This document shows, in pieces, positions 17,301 through 24,295 of a stretch of 64,000 nt of DNA; within the stretch, counting starts at the first letter, position 1; each line of letters begins with the position of its first letter. The notes below the pieces were generated by a model. The model had not been told where the DNA came from. It did not search any database and worked only from the letters and a program-made list of their open reading frames with translations. Source of the DNA: Sinorhizobium medicae (lineage in GTDB: Bacteria > Pseudomonadota > Alphaproteobacteria > Rhizobiales > Rhizobiaceae); contig NZ_VITA01000009.1 in NCBI RefSeq assembly GCF_007827695.1, forward strand, positions 168,547-232,546. Direction: 5' to 3'. A program made the translations under genes and the position numbers.

Positions 17301-17983
17301 CGATCCTCAGTCGACAGGTGCCGCATGCGTGCGAGATCTGCGCTTTCGCGATTTCTGGGGGCCCGTTGGCTGCATCGACGAGTGCGCGGACACCAGCAGC
17401 ATCTGCGCCATAGCGTCGGACGACGCCGACGAACTCTTCCACATCATGCCCGCGGATGGTGAAGACTGGGCGCCCTGTCGATCGGCTGAACTTCGGCGCG
17501 CCGAACGCATCCGTGTCTTGGGCGGCGTGATAGAGCTCGTGCTCGACGAGCGCCATGAATTCTGCATCACCGCAGTGCCGGCAGTATTCGGCGTCCAGCG
17601 TGATGATGAAATCAGGGACGAAGCCGAACCATTGCTTGATCTGCATCTCTGCCCGAGCGCTGGCCCATGGCGCCCTGAGGCTTTCCCTCTTCGCACTGAC
17701 CGATGATGCGGCGCCCTTTGCGGCTGTTCTCGACGAAGGTCCAGAGGAAGCCGATCTCAGCGTGCGCCAGGTGCGCGTGCTCCGGATTGTGGAGCGGCGA
17801 TGACGGATCGAGGAAGGTCGCCTCTATCCATTCCAGCATATCTTCGGCCGGGACGAAGGCTGGGGAGCTGATGTCGTCGAAAAGCGAGGATGGAGGCTGC
17901 GGTCTCATGGTTATCCCCAAGCCCCTGTGATTTTCGGGTGTAAGTTCCTGGCATGTCTCCTTGAGGTTGCGAATCGCCCACAT
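17293..17983 (-). pseudogene. Putative phage metallopeptidase, split by a +1 frame change
   Basis: Two overlapping frames together make one protein. The upstream frame (17983-17612) encodes the N-terminus with SPLHNPEHAHLAHAEIGFLW and GRRIIG; the downstream frame encodes WASARAEMQIKQWFGFVPDF, then VEHELYHAAQ (a zinc HExxH motif) and RGHDVEEFVGVVRRYG. The parts join in the order known for phage putative metallopeptidases if one base is skipped near 17655-17672. It is a broken gene, a sequencing error, or programmed frameshifting. The start at 17983 has AAGGAAA upstream; 17908 is an alternative. Confidence 0.7.
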
Positions 17984-18021
17984 TCATCGTTTCCTTCTTA
18001 TGCAACCAGAAAGGAACAGTA

Positions 18022-18303
18022 ATGACTTCATACGTGGTTACTTACGACCTAAACGGCGACGAGGATTCTTCGGCTTACAAGCCGCTGATCAACGAGATCA
18101 AACGTCTCGGTGGTCACAAGTACCAGTTCTCAGCGTGGCTCATCAACGTGAGCAACACTGCCGAAGAGCTGCACGACCATCTGAAAAAGCTCATGGACAA
18201 GGACGATTCGCTCTGGGTCAGTGAGATGGTCAAGAACCGGCATTACTCTGGCGCAAAGGCCGGGACGAACAACTGGATAAAAGAGAATCCAGCGTCTCGC
18301 TGA
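18022..18303 (+). CDS. Cas2-fold (SinR/VapD-like) small protein
   Basis: A 93-residue protein starting MTSYVVTYDLNGDED, the strand-Asp start typical of the Cas2/VapD ferredoxin-like fold. The next parts also fit: a helix, a GGHKYQFSAWLINVSN strand pair, a HDHLKKLMDKDDSLWV helix-strand unit. Homologues are often labelled SinR or Cas2-like outside CRISPR loci. There is no CRISPR array or cas1 in the window. It may be a nuclease, toxin or regulator. It starts 38 bases from the divergent metallopeptidase gene and has an AAAGGAAC ribosome-binding site. Confidence 0.65.
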   Translation: MTSYVVTYDLNGDEDSSAYKPLINEIKRLGGHKYQFSAWLINVSNTAEELHDHLKKLMDKDDSLWVSEMVKNRHYSGAKAGTNNWIKENPASR

Positions 18304-18346
18304 TGTTCCAACCTCTACCCTATCCTGAGGGCACAAATTGAGACAT

Positions 18347-18378
18347 CGGGAAGCCGGACCTTTGGCCCGGTTCCCTAT
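18347..18378 (+). terminator. Possible terminator after the Cas2-fold gene
   Basis: About 45 bases after the stop, GGGAAGCCGG can pair with CCCGGTTCCC around an 8-base loop with one bulge. The following tract (TATTC) is only weakly T-rich, so termination strength is uncertain. It lies between the rightward Cas2-fold gene and the leftward gene ending at 18396 and might serve both directions. Confidence 0.35.
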
Positions 18379-18395
18379 TCAGGCATGCGCGGCTG

Positions 18396-18695
18396 TCAGG
18401 CCCGATCGGCCTCGCGCTTGAAGATCAGCACCCACTGGTACGTGCTGCGCTCGATTACCTGTTGGAGCTCATATTTTTCTGCTGTCTTCTCGTTGATGAA
18501 GGCCTGCATGCTCTTGAGGCCGCCTGGGCCGGTATCGAAGGGCTCGACGAGGTATTCGGGCATCCTCACTGCGCTCTCAGTGGGCTCTTTGCCGTCGCTC
18601 CTGTCCTTCAGCGGATAGGTATACATGATGTATTCTTTTGTCCTACCTTGCGCTTCGAACGCTGCTTGGGCGGCCAGGTTGTTGACGTGCGTCAT
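18396..18695 (-). CDS. Hypothetical prophage protein
   Basis: A 99-residue soluble protein, not recognised. It begins with a helix (MTHVNNLAAQAAFEAQGRTK), has a Tyr/Pro-rich middle and ends with a strand-like QWVLIFKREADRA. The start overlaps the stop of the acetyltransferase-like gene by 4 bases, so the two are cotranscribed and probably translationally coupled. It is followed by a hairpin at 18347-18378. Probably an accessory (lysogenic) gene rather than a structural gene. Confidence 0.55.
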   Translation of the reverse strand: MTHVNNLAAQAAFEAQGRTKEYIMYTYPLKDRSDGKEPTESAVRMPEYLVEPFDTGPGGLKSMQAFINEKTAEKYELQQVIERSTYQWVLIFKREADRA

Positions 18696-19078
18696 GGAGT
18701 TGATTGAAACATATTCCCTTGCTGGAGGCCCTTGTCGCGAAGAGCTTCGAAAAGATCGGTGTGGATATGTTTCCGTCGATGCTCGGGAACCACGTAGGAG
18801 AGAAAGATATTCCAGATCTCCTCGCCGCGGTAGTTGATCATAGCGATTGCCTTGCCGTCTTTACCGATGGCTGCCACGCAGGGCTCCGCGAAAATCGGCG
18901 GAGTGCGCATCCGGCCGTGGAGCCCTCTCTTTTCGATCACTTCGATCTCAATCATTGCCTGCGGCACCAGCCACGACGCTGGTGATTGGCTGCAGTTCTC
19001 ATAGAAGTGGATACGGTATGGGACCTCGGCGGTGTGCTGGTCGCTCTCGCTGTCTGCGATTTGGGAAGGGGACTTCAT
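18692..19078 (-). CDS. GNAT-like acetyltransferase domain protein
   Basis: A 128-residue protein. The C-terminal part, IFLSYVVPEHRRKHIHTDLF followed by EALRDKG, resembles motif A of GNAT N-acetyltransferases, where R/Q-x-x-G-x-G/A binds CoA; here the sequence is RRKHIH, so the Gly pattern is poorly conserved and activity is doubtful. The region before it (AIAMINYRGEEIWNI) fits the preceding strand pair. The gene has GGAGCG before its start and lies just downstream of a terminator for leftward transcription, so it likely has its own promoter. Confidence 0.5.
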   Translation of the reverse strand: MKSPSQIADSESDQHTAEVPYRIHFYENCSQSPASWLVPQAMIEIEVIEKRGLHGRMRTPPIFAEPCVAAIGKDGKAIAMINYRGEEIWNIFLSYVVPEHRRKHIHTDLFEALRDKGLQQGNMFQSTP

Positions 19079-19097
19079 TTTGACGCTCCTGAAGACG

Positions 19098-19124
19098 AAA
19101 AAACCGCCACCGATGGGGTGGCGG
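19098..19124 (-). terminator. Rho-independent terminator for leftward transcription
   Basis: On the minus strand an 8-bp GC stem (CCGCCACC with GGTGGCGG) around a short loop is followed directly by TTTTTT. It would end transcripts from the right, most simply the replication/GcrA/NusG-like operon, before the separately expressed accessory pair at 18396-19078. If the NusG-like protein is an antiterminator, this site could be one of its targets. Confidence 0.8.
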
Positions 19125-19221
19125 CGGGCGCTGTCTGAGCGCTAACCTCTAATCGCCTTGTACAATACGCCACTCGCGCTGGCCACCTTGATTGAAGGCT
19201 TTTCTCAACCATTACAGTTAT

Positions 19222-19310
19222 TTAATGTAGCTCGCCGGGAATTGAACCCGGTCTTTCGTGGCTAGCCACGCGGTTTACCAGTTGCCCTGCCTGCGACGGT
19301 GCGAGAGTAT
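19222..19310 (-). other. tRNA-like sequence, T-arm intact but no functional cloverleaf
   Basis: The minus strand holds CCGGGTTCAATTCCCGG, a perfect T-arm with conserved loop, followed by CGAGCTA like an acceptor end, and upstream CAACTGGTAAACC like a D-loop. However the middle is a 5-bp hairpin with a 4-base loop (CGTGGCTAGCCACG) instead of a 7-base anticodon loop, and only about four acceptor pairs form. I read it as a decayed tRNA or tRNA-derived attachment remnant, not a working tRNA. Confidence 0.3.
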
Positions 19311-19386
19311 TGGAATAAGGAAAAGCGATGATTATGATTGCGTGACGGTCGCCTAACCAGTGAGAGCCGTTTGAGGGAGCGCATCG

Positions 19387-19638
19387 GTGGAAAACTCCAG
19401 CGCGGACGCCGCTAGCCGTGCAAGAGCAATAATCATCGAGCAGTTGGGCATCGACCCTGCCCGGGCTGTGGACGAAGCGTCCATCGTAGATGACCTCGGC
19501 GCCGACTATCTCGAAGTCGCTCAAATCGTCATGATGATTGAGGACGAGTTCAACATCCAAATTTCAGATGACGTGGCCGAAGCCGTTATCACGGTCGGAG
19601 ATGTAATTTACGTGGTTATGTCGAAAACCGAGAGCTAG
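19387..19638 (+). CDS. Acyl-carrier-protein-like protein lacking the phosphopantetheine serine
   Basis: An 83-residue acidic helical protein with a GTG start preceded by GAGGGAG. It follows the ACP pattern closely: IIIEQLGIDPARA, then DDLGADYLEVAQIVMMIEDE at residues 35-54. In working ACPs the motif is GADSL and the Ser carries 4'-phosphopantetheine; here residue 41 is Tyr. It therefore should not carry acyl chains in the usual way. It could be a decoy binding host ACP partners. It stands alone, opposite to the flanking genes. The ACP fold is well supported, the role unknown. Confidence 0.7.
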   Translation: MENSSADAASRARAIIIEQLGIDPARAVDEASIVDDLGADYLEVAQIVMMIEDEFNIQISDDVAEAVITVGDVIYVVMSKTES

Positions 19639-19777
19639 CCGCAGCAGAGGTAAAATGGGCCAGTAGATTTTGGCCGCATTTCTCCTATGCGCCGAGTGTG
19701 AACTTTCGGCAGCGGTCCGGCGAGTATTCCCTCTGTGAGGTCCGCAACTGTGACAACCGCAAATCACTGCAGAAAAT

Positions 19778-20398
19778 CTATACAGCTTGGCGGAGATTTT
19801 CAACCTCTACATCGCTCGTGAGGCCGTTCAATTCGCTGATAATTTTCTGTACCCGCTCTTTGATCTGAGGGCTCAGTGAATCTATAGCCATCTCGGCTTG
19901 ATCGACCATCGAGACGCGAGCTTTCCGGCCCTTCGGCAGTATCTTGCGAAGCTGTCCGCGCAGATGCTGGACGCGCTCCTGCCGCCAGTTCTCTCTCCGG
20001 CAATGCTGTTCGTAGAGGAAGGCTTGCCGACGCTCGTGCTCTGCGAAGTACAGATCCTCAATCATGCCGTCCGGAAACTCAAGCGGTCCATAGCCGATGC
20101 TTCCCCGCAGCAGGCCGATCACGCCGTCAACCCTGCGAAGATCCTCGAAGTTCAGCCTGGGCAGATTGACGAAGGCATACCCGACAAGGAACGGAAACCG
20201 CTTCTCGATAATTTCGTTCGTCCGGTGGTGCTTCAACTCCTTGTAGAACGACGGCATGAAGATGTCGAAGCCGTCCTTGCGGCAGTTCCGCTCGATGATG
20301 GATTCCATCCGCCGACTTTCCGGGAGGCGCTCGTCGACGGCTGCCATGCGCTGATAGCCCGGTGCCGTCCTGATTGCGTACCAGCGTGACCTGTTCAT
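19778..20398 (-). CDS. NusG-like transcription antitermination protein
   Basis: A 206-residue protein with an N-terminal NGN-like domain: MNRSRWYAIRTAPGYQRMAA, then IFMPSFYKELKHHRTNEIIE and RFPFLVGYAFVNLP, the layout of NusG/RfaH. The usual C-terminal KOW domain is not recognisable; a helical, charged tail replaces it. As last gene of the early leftward operon, ahead of the late genes, it is placed like a Q-type antiterminator for late expression. The start at 20398 has GAGGGA upstream and overlaps the GcrA-like stop by 4 bases. Confidence 0.75.
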   Translation of the reverse strand: MNRSRWYAIRTAPGYQRMAAVDERLPESRRMESIIERNCRKDGFDIFMPSFYKELKHHRTNEIIEKRFPFLVGYAFVNLPRLNFEDLRRVDGVIGLLRGSIGYGPLEFPDGMIEDLYFAEHERRQAFLYEQHCRRENWRQERVQHLRGQLRKILPKGRKARVSMVDQAEMAIDSLSPQIKERVQKIISELNGLTSDVEVENLRQAV

Positions 20399-20829
20399 GC
20401 TTTTCCCTCGTTCTTCTTCGGCAATGACCGAGCATGGTGGTTTCGGCAGTAGCGGCCCGTCGTTTCCGCCGCACAGAACAGGTACGGGCCGCCGGTGTTC
20501 AGGGGCCAGCAGCATTCGCCGGCCGTGAGGTGGTGGAGGAGCTTTGCGGATTGGAGCCGCTGAGCGTCGTAAGCGGTCGCCGGTATCTCCGGTTCCCGCT
20601 TCAGTTCCGGCGCCTGGTTGCGAGGCCGCATCGTCTTCGCTTGGCCGGGAGCGCGAGACTTCTTCCCAGCGTCACCGCGCCACGGGAACAGACCGCGGTT
20701 GCGGAAGGCCAGCCCGACAATGACGTTTCGGCTGACGCCAAAGCGCTTGGCGATCTGGGAGGCCGAATGATCATCCCTCCAGAGCTTCGCAGCAGCCTCG
20801 ATGTCGACGGTACGGTGCTGGATGGTCAT
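20395..20829 (-). CDS. GcrA-family cell-cycle regulator homologue
   Basis: A 144-residue protein with both GcrA hallmarks. Residues 9-38 (AAAKLWRDDHSASQIAKRFG, then VSRNVIVG) form the DNA-binding helix-turn-helix with the conserved Trp. Residues 105-131 (ECCWPLN, FCA, RYCRNHH) form the Cys/His region that binds sigma-70 in Caulobacter GcrA. Host GcrA activates cell-cycle promoters in response to CcrM methylation. The phage copy shares an operon with a DNA methyltransferase. The start at 20829 overlaps the upstream stop by 4 bases. Confidence 0.8.
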   Translation of the reverse strand: MTIQHRTVDIEAAAKLWRDDHSASQIAKRFGVSRNVIVGLAFRNRGLFPWRGDAGKKSRAPGQAKTMRPRNQAPELKREPEIPATAYDAQRLQSAKLLHHLTAGECCWPLNTGGPYLFCAAETTGRYCRNHHARSLPKKNEGKA

Positions 20830-21479
20830 GCCGCGCGCTCCTCTTCGACTGGCTCCGCGGCGTCGATGTCCATCCCAATCTTCCGGCGGTAAGCCATCTG
20901 CTCGGCGCTCACCGATCGCGCGTCGGGGAGATCCATGATCTTCTTCCAACGCTCGATTTCTTCCGGCGACGGCGGCATTTCAGGAACGTAGCCGCCCGTC
21001 TCCTTCTCTTTTTCGCCTTGGTGCCAGGATCGGAATCCCTCGAGCATCTTGCGAACGCGAGCACGTGCTTCCGGGTCCTCTGTGGTCCCGTTCTCTGGCC
21101 GCGACAGTTCGATAGAGGCGATGGTATCCCTAAGGCGCGCATGCTCTTCGCTGACGAGCCGCTGCTCTGCCCTAACCATCGCGGCCAGCTCCGACGGGAT
21201 CGGAATAAAGGCTTTGCGATCGATGTTGTATTCGCCCCGGATGAGCTTCTTGCAGGCTGTTGTCAGCGCTTCGTGGGACAGGCCAGCAAGTGCATAGCTG
21301 TAGACCGTCTGCGCGTCGCCAGGAGCGATAGTCGAGGACAGGGCGAGCCCCGCCGTCTGCAAGGTCCTCAGCGCCTTGGCGACGCCGTCATCGCCGCACG
21401 GGCGAAGGCGTTCCGCTGTAGCGGTAATCTGTTGCTGCAAGGTCGACAACGTTGTCAGGGCGGTCGTCATATCGGTCAT
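20826..21479 (-). CDS. Hypothetical replication-module protein
   Basis: A 217-residue soluble protein. The N-terminus is a coiled-coil-like helix (TALTTLSTLQQQITATAERL); the middle (LSHEALTTACKKLIRGEYNI, then RKAFIPIPSELAAMVRAEQR) resembles phage proteins encoded next to replication initiators; the C-terminus is acidic and Pro-rich. I chose the ATG at 21479 (next in-frame ATG at 21470), which overlaps the replication gene by about 90 bases; upstream codons only mirror the other frame. Possible helicase-loader role, inferred from position. Confidence 0.6.
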   Translation of the reverse strand: MTDMTTALTTLSTLQQQITATAERLRPCGDDGVAKALRTLQTAGLALSSTIAPGDAQTVYSYALAGLSHEALTTACKKLIRGEYNIDRKAFIPIPSELAAMVRAEQRLVSEEHARLRDTIASIELSRPENGTTEDPEARARVRKMLEGFRSWHQGEKEKETGGYVPEMPPSPEEIERWKKIMDLPDARSVSAEQMAYRRKIGMDIDAAEPVEEERAA

Positions 21480-22158
21480 TCCCGTTGATGGTCTTGTCGA
21501 GTTCTTTGGCGAATGCTTCCTGGTGGAGCTGGAAGGCGGTTTTCTGCGGCGGCGCTTGCGATTGTCGGTGCGGTCTGTCGTCGTATTTGCCTTCGATAAG
21601 CCCGTTGAAGCTCTTCGGCTGGCAAAGGAAATCCAGATCGGCCCGCCAGCCACGGTCGTTGTCGCCGCGGCAAAAGGCGCTGTTCGCCATCCGCCGGCAG
21701 GCTTCGGCCCAGAGCTCTTCGCCGTGCTCACGAATTCGGGCTTCGACCTTGCGGCGACGATCGGCGGTGACCTTGCGAGGCACCGGAAGGCCGGCTTTGG
21801 AGGCCTGATCCGAAAAGACCTGGATGGCCCGATCCGCGGGGGAAGAGCCCCCTTTAGGGGGCGAAGGGGGTATAGGATTGGAGGGGTTAGGAAGGGGGGT
21901 GTGGGGGGAAACCTCCGGGGAGGAAAGGGACTCGGCGTCCACCTGCTGTCCACGTGTTTCCACCGGACTTCCACCGGACAAGGCGGAATTCCGCTGTTTA
22001 CGCTTCCGTTCGCGATCCCACTCCCGCCGCTTCTCAGCGGCACGATCGACGGCCGGAACAGTTTCAGCCTCGGCTTCGAAAGCCTCGGCAGCCACAAGGG
22101 CTTGTTCGATCGTGAGACCAGCCTCCAACATGCGGCGGATGGCGGCACTGATGCTCAT
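21388..22158 (-). CDS. Putative phage replication protein
   Basis: A 256-residue protein with a basic coiled segment (AAEKRREWDRERKRKQRNSA), a long Pro/Ser-rich linker (about 75-110) and a compact C-terminal domain with CRGDNDRGWRADLDFLCQP and NGLIEGKY. That GW-x-DLDFL-xx-x-F-xx-L/I ending is common in phage replisome organisers and helicase loaders of the DnaT/lambda O-P type. It probably starts phage replication. The start overlaps the upstream stop by one base; the next gene begins inside its 3' end. Confidence 0.65.
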   Translation of the reverse strand: MSISAAIRRMLEAGLTIEQALVAAEAFEAEAETVPAVDRAAEKRREWDRERKRKQRNSALSGGSPVETRGQQVDAESLSSPEVSPHTPLPNPSNPIPPSPPKGGSSPADRAIQVFSDQASKAGLPVPRKVTADRRRKVEARIREHGEELWAEACRRMANSAFCRGDNDRGWRADLDFLCQPKSFNGLIEGKYDDRPHRQSQAPPQKTAFQLHQEAFAKELDKTINGNDRYDDRPDNVVDLAATDYRYSGTPSPVRR

Positions 22159-22547
22159 CAGCGGATGACCTCCACGTCGATTCCGTAGATGGCCCGCATG
22201 AGCTTGCGCTTGATGTTGAAGTCCTTGGTGGCAACGCCCTTGACGTCGACGACACGGTTTCGCTTCTGGATGGCGTCATAGAAGGCGAAATCCGCCTTGT
22301 AGGTGCAGACCAGCTGCCCATTGACCGTGAGCGCATAGGGCTTCTGAAGCTCGACCTCGTAGACCTGGCCAGCGCGCTCCAACTGCTTCAGAGAGGAATA
22401 GAATTGCGCCTCGCGTTTGCTGTCGAACTTGATGCCGTCGACGGTCGTCTTCTTGTTGCGGTACTTCGATGGCGTCTCAGACTGATCTGCCTTCTGGATA
22501 GCGCGGAACTCGACGGCTGACATACGATCAGAAATCATCTCGCCCAC
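22158..22547 (-). CDS. DUF1064 nuclease-like protein
   Basis: A 129-residue protein matching the DUF1064 family: SKYRNKKTTVDGIKFDSKRE near residues 27-46, then ELQKPYALTVNG, YKADFAFYD and VVDVKG. The order E...D-x(n)-D-x-K is a PD-(D/E)xK nuclease signature, so Holliday junction resolvase or related repair nuclease activity is likely. The start may be the ATG at 22547 or at 22538; the upstream gene stops at 22535, so the two overlap slightly. Confidence 0.75.
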   Translation of the reverse strand: MGEMISDRMSAVEFRAIQKADQSETPSKYRNKKTTVDGIKFDSKREAQFYSSLKQLERAGQVYEVELQKPYALTVNGQLVCTYKADFAFYDAIQKRNRVVDVKGVATKDFNIKRKLMRAIYGIDVEVIR

Positions 22548-22735
22548 TCCGACACGAAAGGTTCTTTGCCGGCGTAGGCGATCTTCTTGACCCGGCGCGC
22601 GTGAAGGCGCTCTGCGTAGCTACAGTTCAATCGCGCATTGATGAAACGGTCTGCCTCATGCTCTGGGATGCCCATAGCTTCGCTGATGGCAATGGTGTCA
22701 GGGCCGAAGCGGGCGTAGGCTTCCAGGAAGGTCAT
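22535..22735 (-). CDS. Small HTH-like hypothetical protein
   Basis: A 66-residue protein starting MTFLEAYARFGPDTIAISEA, with GIPEHEADRFINARLN after it. The helix-turn-helix-like spacing (alternating helix, GIP turn, helix) and basic C-terminus suggest DNA binding. A perfect GGAGGT precedes the start at 22735; an ATG 30 bases upstream has none. It is encoded between methyltransferase and DUF1064 nuclease in the early leftward operon. Confidence 0.6.
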   Translation of the reverse strand: MTFLEAYARFGPDTIAISEAMGIPEHEADRFINARLNCSYAERLHARRVKKIAYAGKEPFVSEWAR

Positions 22736-22803
22736 GCCACACCTCCCAGCTCGTGGAACAAACACAGCTCAGCATCGGTTGCGCGATCAAAGAGGAGGTC
22801 TGA

Positions 22804-22968
22804 ATGCCTACCAAGCCGATCCCGAGACCCAATGACCCTGAATTCCCGCCAGACATGCCGCCGGATGTGCCGCCAGATCTGCCGGAGCCACCGATCGAAG
22901 AGCCAGAGCCCGACGTAGGCCCGGACGAGGTGCCTGGCGAGGAGATCCCGCAGAGAATGAGCAACTAA
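22804..22968 (+). CDS. Proline-rich acidic microprotein
   Basis: A 54-residue protein preceded by GAGGAGGT, among the best ribosome-binding sites in the window, reading against the surrounding operon. It is dominated by P-x-x-P and PPDMPPDVPPDLPEPP repeats, with about one third Pro and many Asp/Glu, and should be extended and disordered. It fills the 238-base gap between two leftward genes. Function unknown; the strong initiation site and clean fit to the gap argue for a real gene. Confidence 0.6.
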   Translation: MPTKPIPRPNDPEFPPDMPPDVPPDLPEPPIEEPEPDVGPDEVPGEEIPQRMSN

Positions 22969-22973
22969 GCTTG

Positions 22974-24095
22974 TCATGCAGCCTCGTCCTTCGGTTTCTG
23001 AGCGCCCTCGATGCGCCGGACGGCGATGTCCGCATATTCGGGGTTGAGTTCGACGAGGACGCTGCGCAGGCCGAGCTGCTCGGCGACGAGGGCGACCGTG
23101 CCGGAACCTCCAAACGGGTCGAAGACCAGACCAGAGGTCCGTTCGAAGGTCTCGCAGACGGGGCCGCAGCCGCTCACCGCCCCGCAGCAACCGCAAACGG
23201 TCTTGGGAGATCCAGCAGACAGGCACCGTCGCGCCAATTCGCGCGGGAACGTGGCAAAGTGCGCATCGCGGCAGCCCTCAATGTTGAAGGTCCAGACGTT
23301 GCGGCCATTCCGCATATCGGGGGTATAGGTTTCGACCCAAGTGCCAGAGCGGTTCTGGCCTGGCGTACTACCCTTAGCGGGCTTGTACCGGCCATCCTTC
23401 CGGCGAGCGTGCGCATTGCCTGTCGTCGGCTCTTTCAGCGCCTCCGGGTCGAAGAAGTACTTCTCGCTCTTAGTAAGGAGCCAGACCTTCTCGTGCACGG
23501 CGGCGGGTCGGTCGTCGACGGATTCGGGCTTCGGGTTCGTCTTGTTCCAGATGATCTCGGACCGGACCCACCAACCATCATCCTGCAGAGCGATCGCAAG
23601 ACGGTTCGGGATCATGCAGAGATCCTTGGGCTTCAGGTACCCACCTGGTCGAACGGTGAACCCGCTATCGGCGGGGTAGCCTTCCTTCGCTCCTGCGCGC
23701 TGTGGCCCGCGTGTGTCTGGCTGCAAGATCGGGCCGATGGTTGAGAACGGCTTATCGCGGAACGTGCGATCATCGCTGCCATCTGCCTTGTAGGCCTTAG
23801 CGGACTTGCCATTTGGCTGGGCCGCATAGCAATCGCCGTAATTCATCCAGACAGTGCCATGGGCTTTCAGGACACGGCGGATTTCGCGGAAGACGCACAC
23901 CATGACGTCCAGGTGCTCGCCGAGTGTGCGCTCGAGGCCAATCTGCCCTTCGACGCCGTAATCGCGTAGGCCCCAGTACGGCGGGCTGGTGACGACACAG
24001 TCGACCGAACCGGAGGGCATGCGGCGCATGGCCTGGATGCAGTCACCAACGTGGATGGTGCAGCGGCCCTCGAGGATGGAGCGGGTTTCGATCAT
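22974..24095 (-). CDS. Phage DNA methyltransferase (N4-cytosine / N6-adenine type)
   Basis: A 373-residue amino-methyltransferase of the circularly permuted (beta) order. Catalytic motif IV TSPPYWGLRDY is at residues 36-46 and the AdoMet-binding motif I FDPFGGSGT near 325-333. Between them is a long target-recognition part, then a Cys cluster at about 297-318 (C-x10-CGCC-x5-C-x3-C) that looks like a zinc ribbon. No restriction enzyme lies nearby, so it is solitary, perhaps protecting phage DNA or altering host gene control. I start at 24095, which overlaps the upstream stop by 4 bases. Confidence 0.85.
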   Translation of the reverse strand: MIETRSILEGRCTIHVGDCIQAMRRMPSGSVDCVVTSPPYWGLRDYGVEGQIGLERTLGEHLDVMVCVFREIRRVLKAHGTVWMNYGDCYAAQPNGKSAKAYKADGSDDRTFRDKPFSTIGPILQPDTRGPQRAGAKEGYPADSGFTVRPGGYLKPKDLCMIPNRLAIALQDDGWWVRSEIIWNKTNPKPESVDDRPAAVHEKVWLLTKSEKYFFDPEALKEPTTGNAHARRKDGRYKPAKGSTPGQNRSGTWVETYTPDMRNGRNVWTFNIEGCRDAHFATFPRELARRCLSAGSPKTVCGCCGAVSGCGPVCETFERTSGLVFDPFGGSGTVALVAEQLGLRSVLVELNPEYADIAVRRIEGAQKPKDEAA

Positions 24096-24295
24096 ACCGC
24101 CGCCCTCGCCTTGCAAAGAGCAATGACGGCGTCGAGCATGGCGATGTCGCGAAGCTTGTTTTCGGTTTCGGTCTCAGGACGCGGGCGCTTGGAGCGCGGG
24201 CCGTGGTCGTCGAGCCAGACGCGTTTCTGCAGGATCTGGCCATCAGCCCAATCGATGATGGCGGCGGGCGTTATGGTTGCTCCGCCGCCGATCAC
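24092..24295 (-). CDS. Hypothetical small protein upstream of the methyltransferase
   Basis: A 67-residue protein (starts MIGGGATITPAAIIDWADGQ) with an amphipathic C-terminal helix (NKLRDIAMLDAVIALCKARA). It overlaps the methyltransferase start by 4 bases and its own start overlaps the preceding stop by 4 bases, so it is embedded in the operon. Not recognised; no signal or membrane segment. Its position suggests an accessory to the methyltransferase or to replication. Confidence 0.55.
   Translation of the reverse strand: MIGGGATITPAAIIDWADGQILQKRVWLDDHGPRSKRPRPETETENKLRDIAMLDAVIALCKARAAV

Noticed and set aside
19222..19310. Functional tRNA gene
   Set aside because: The anticodon arm cannot form a 7-base loop and the acceptor stem has only about four pairs; listed as a remnant instead.
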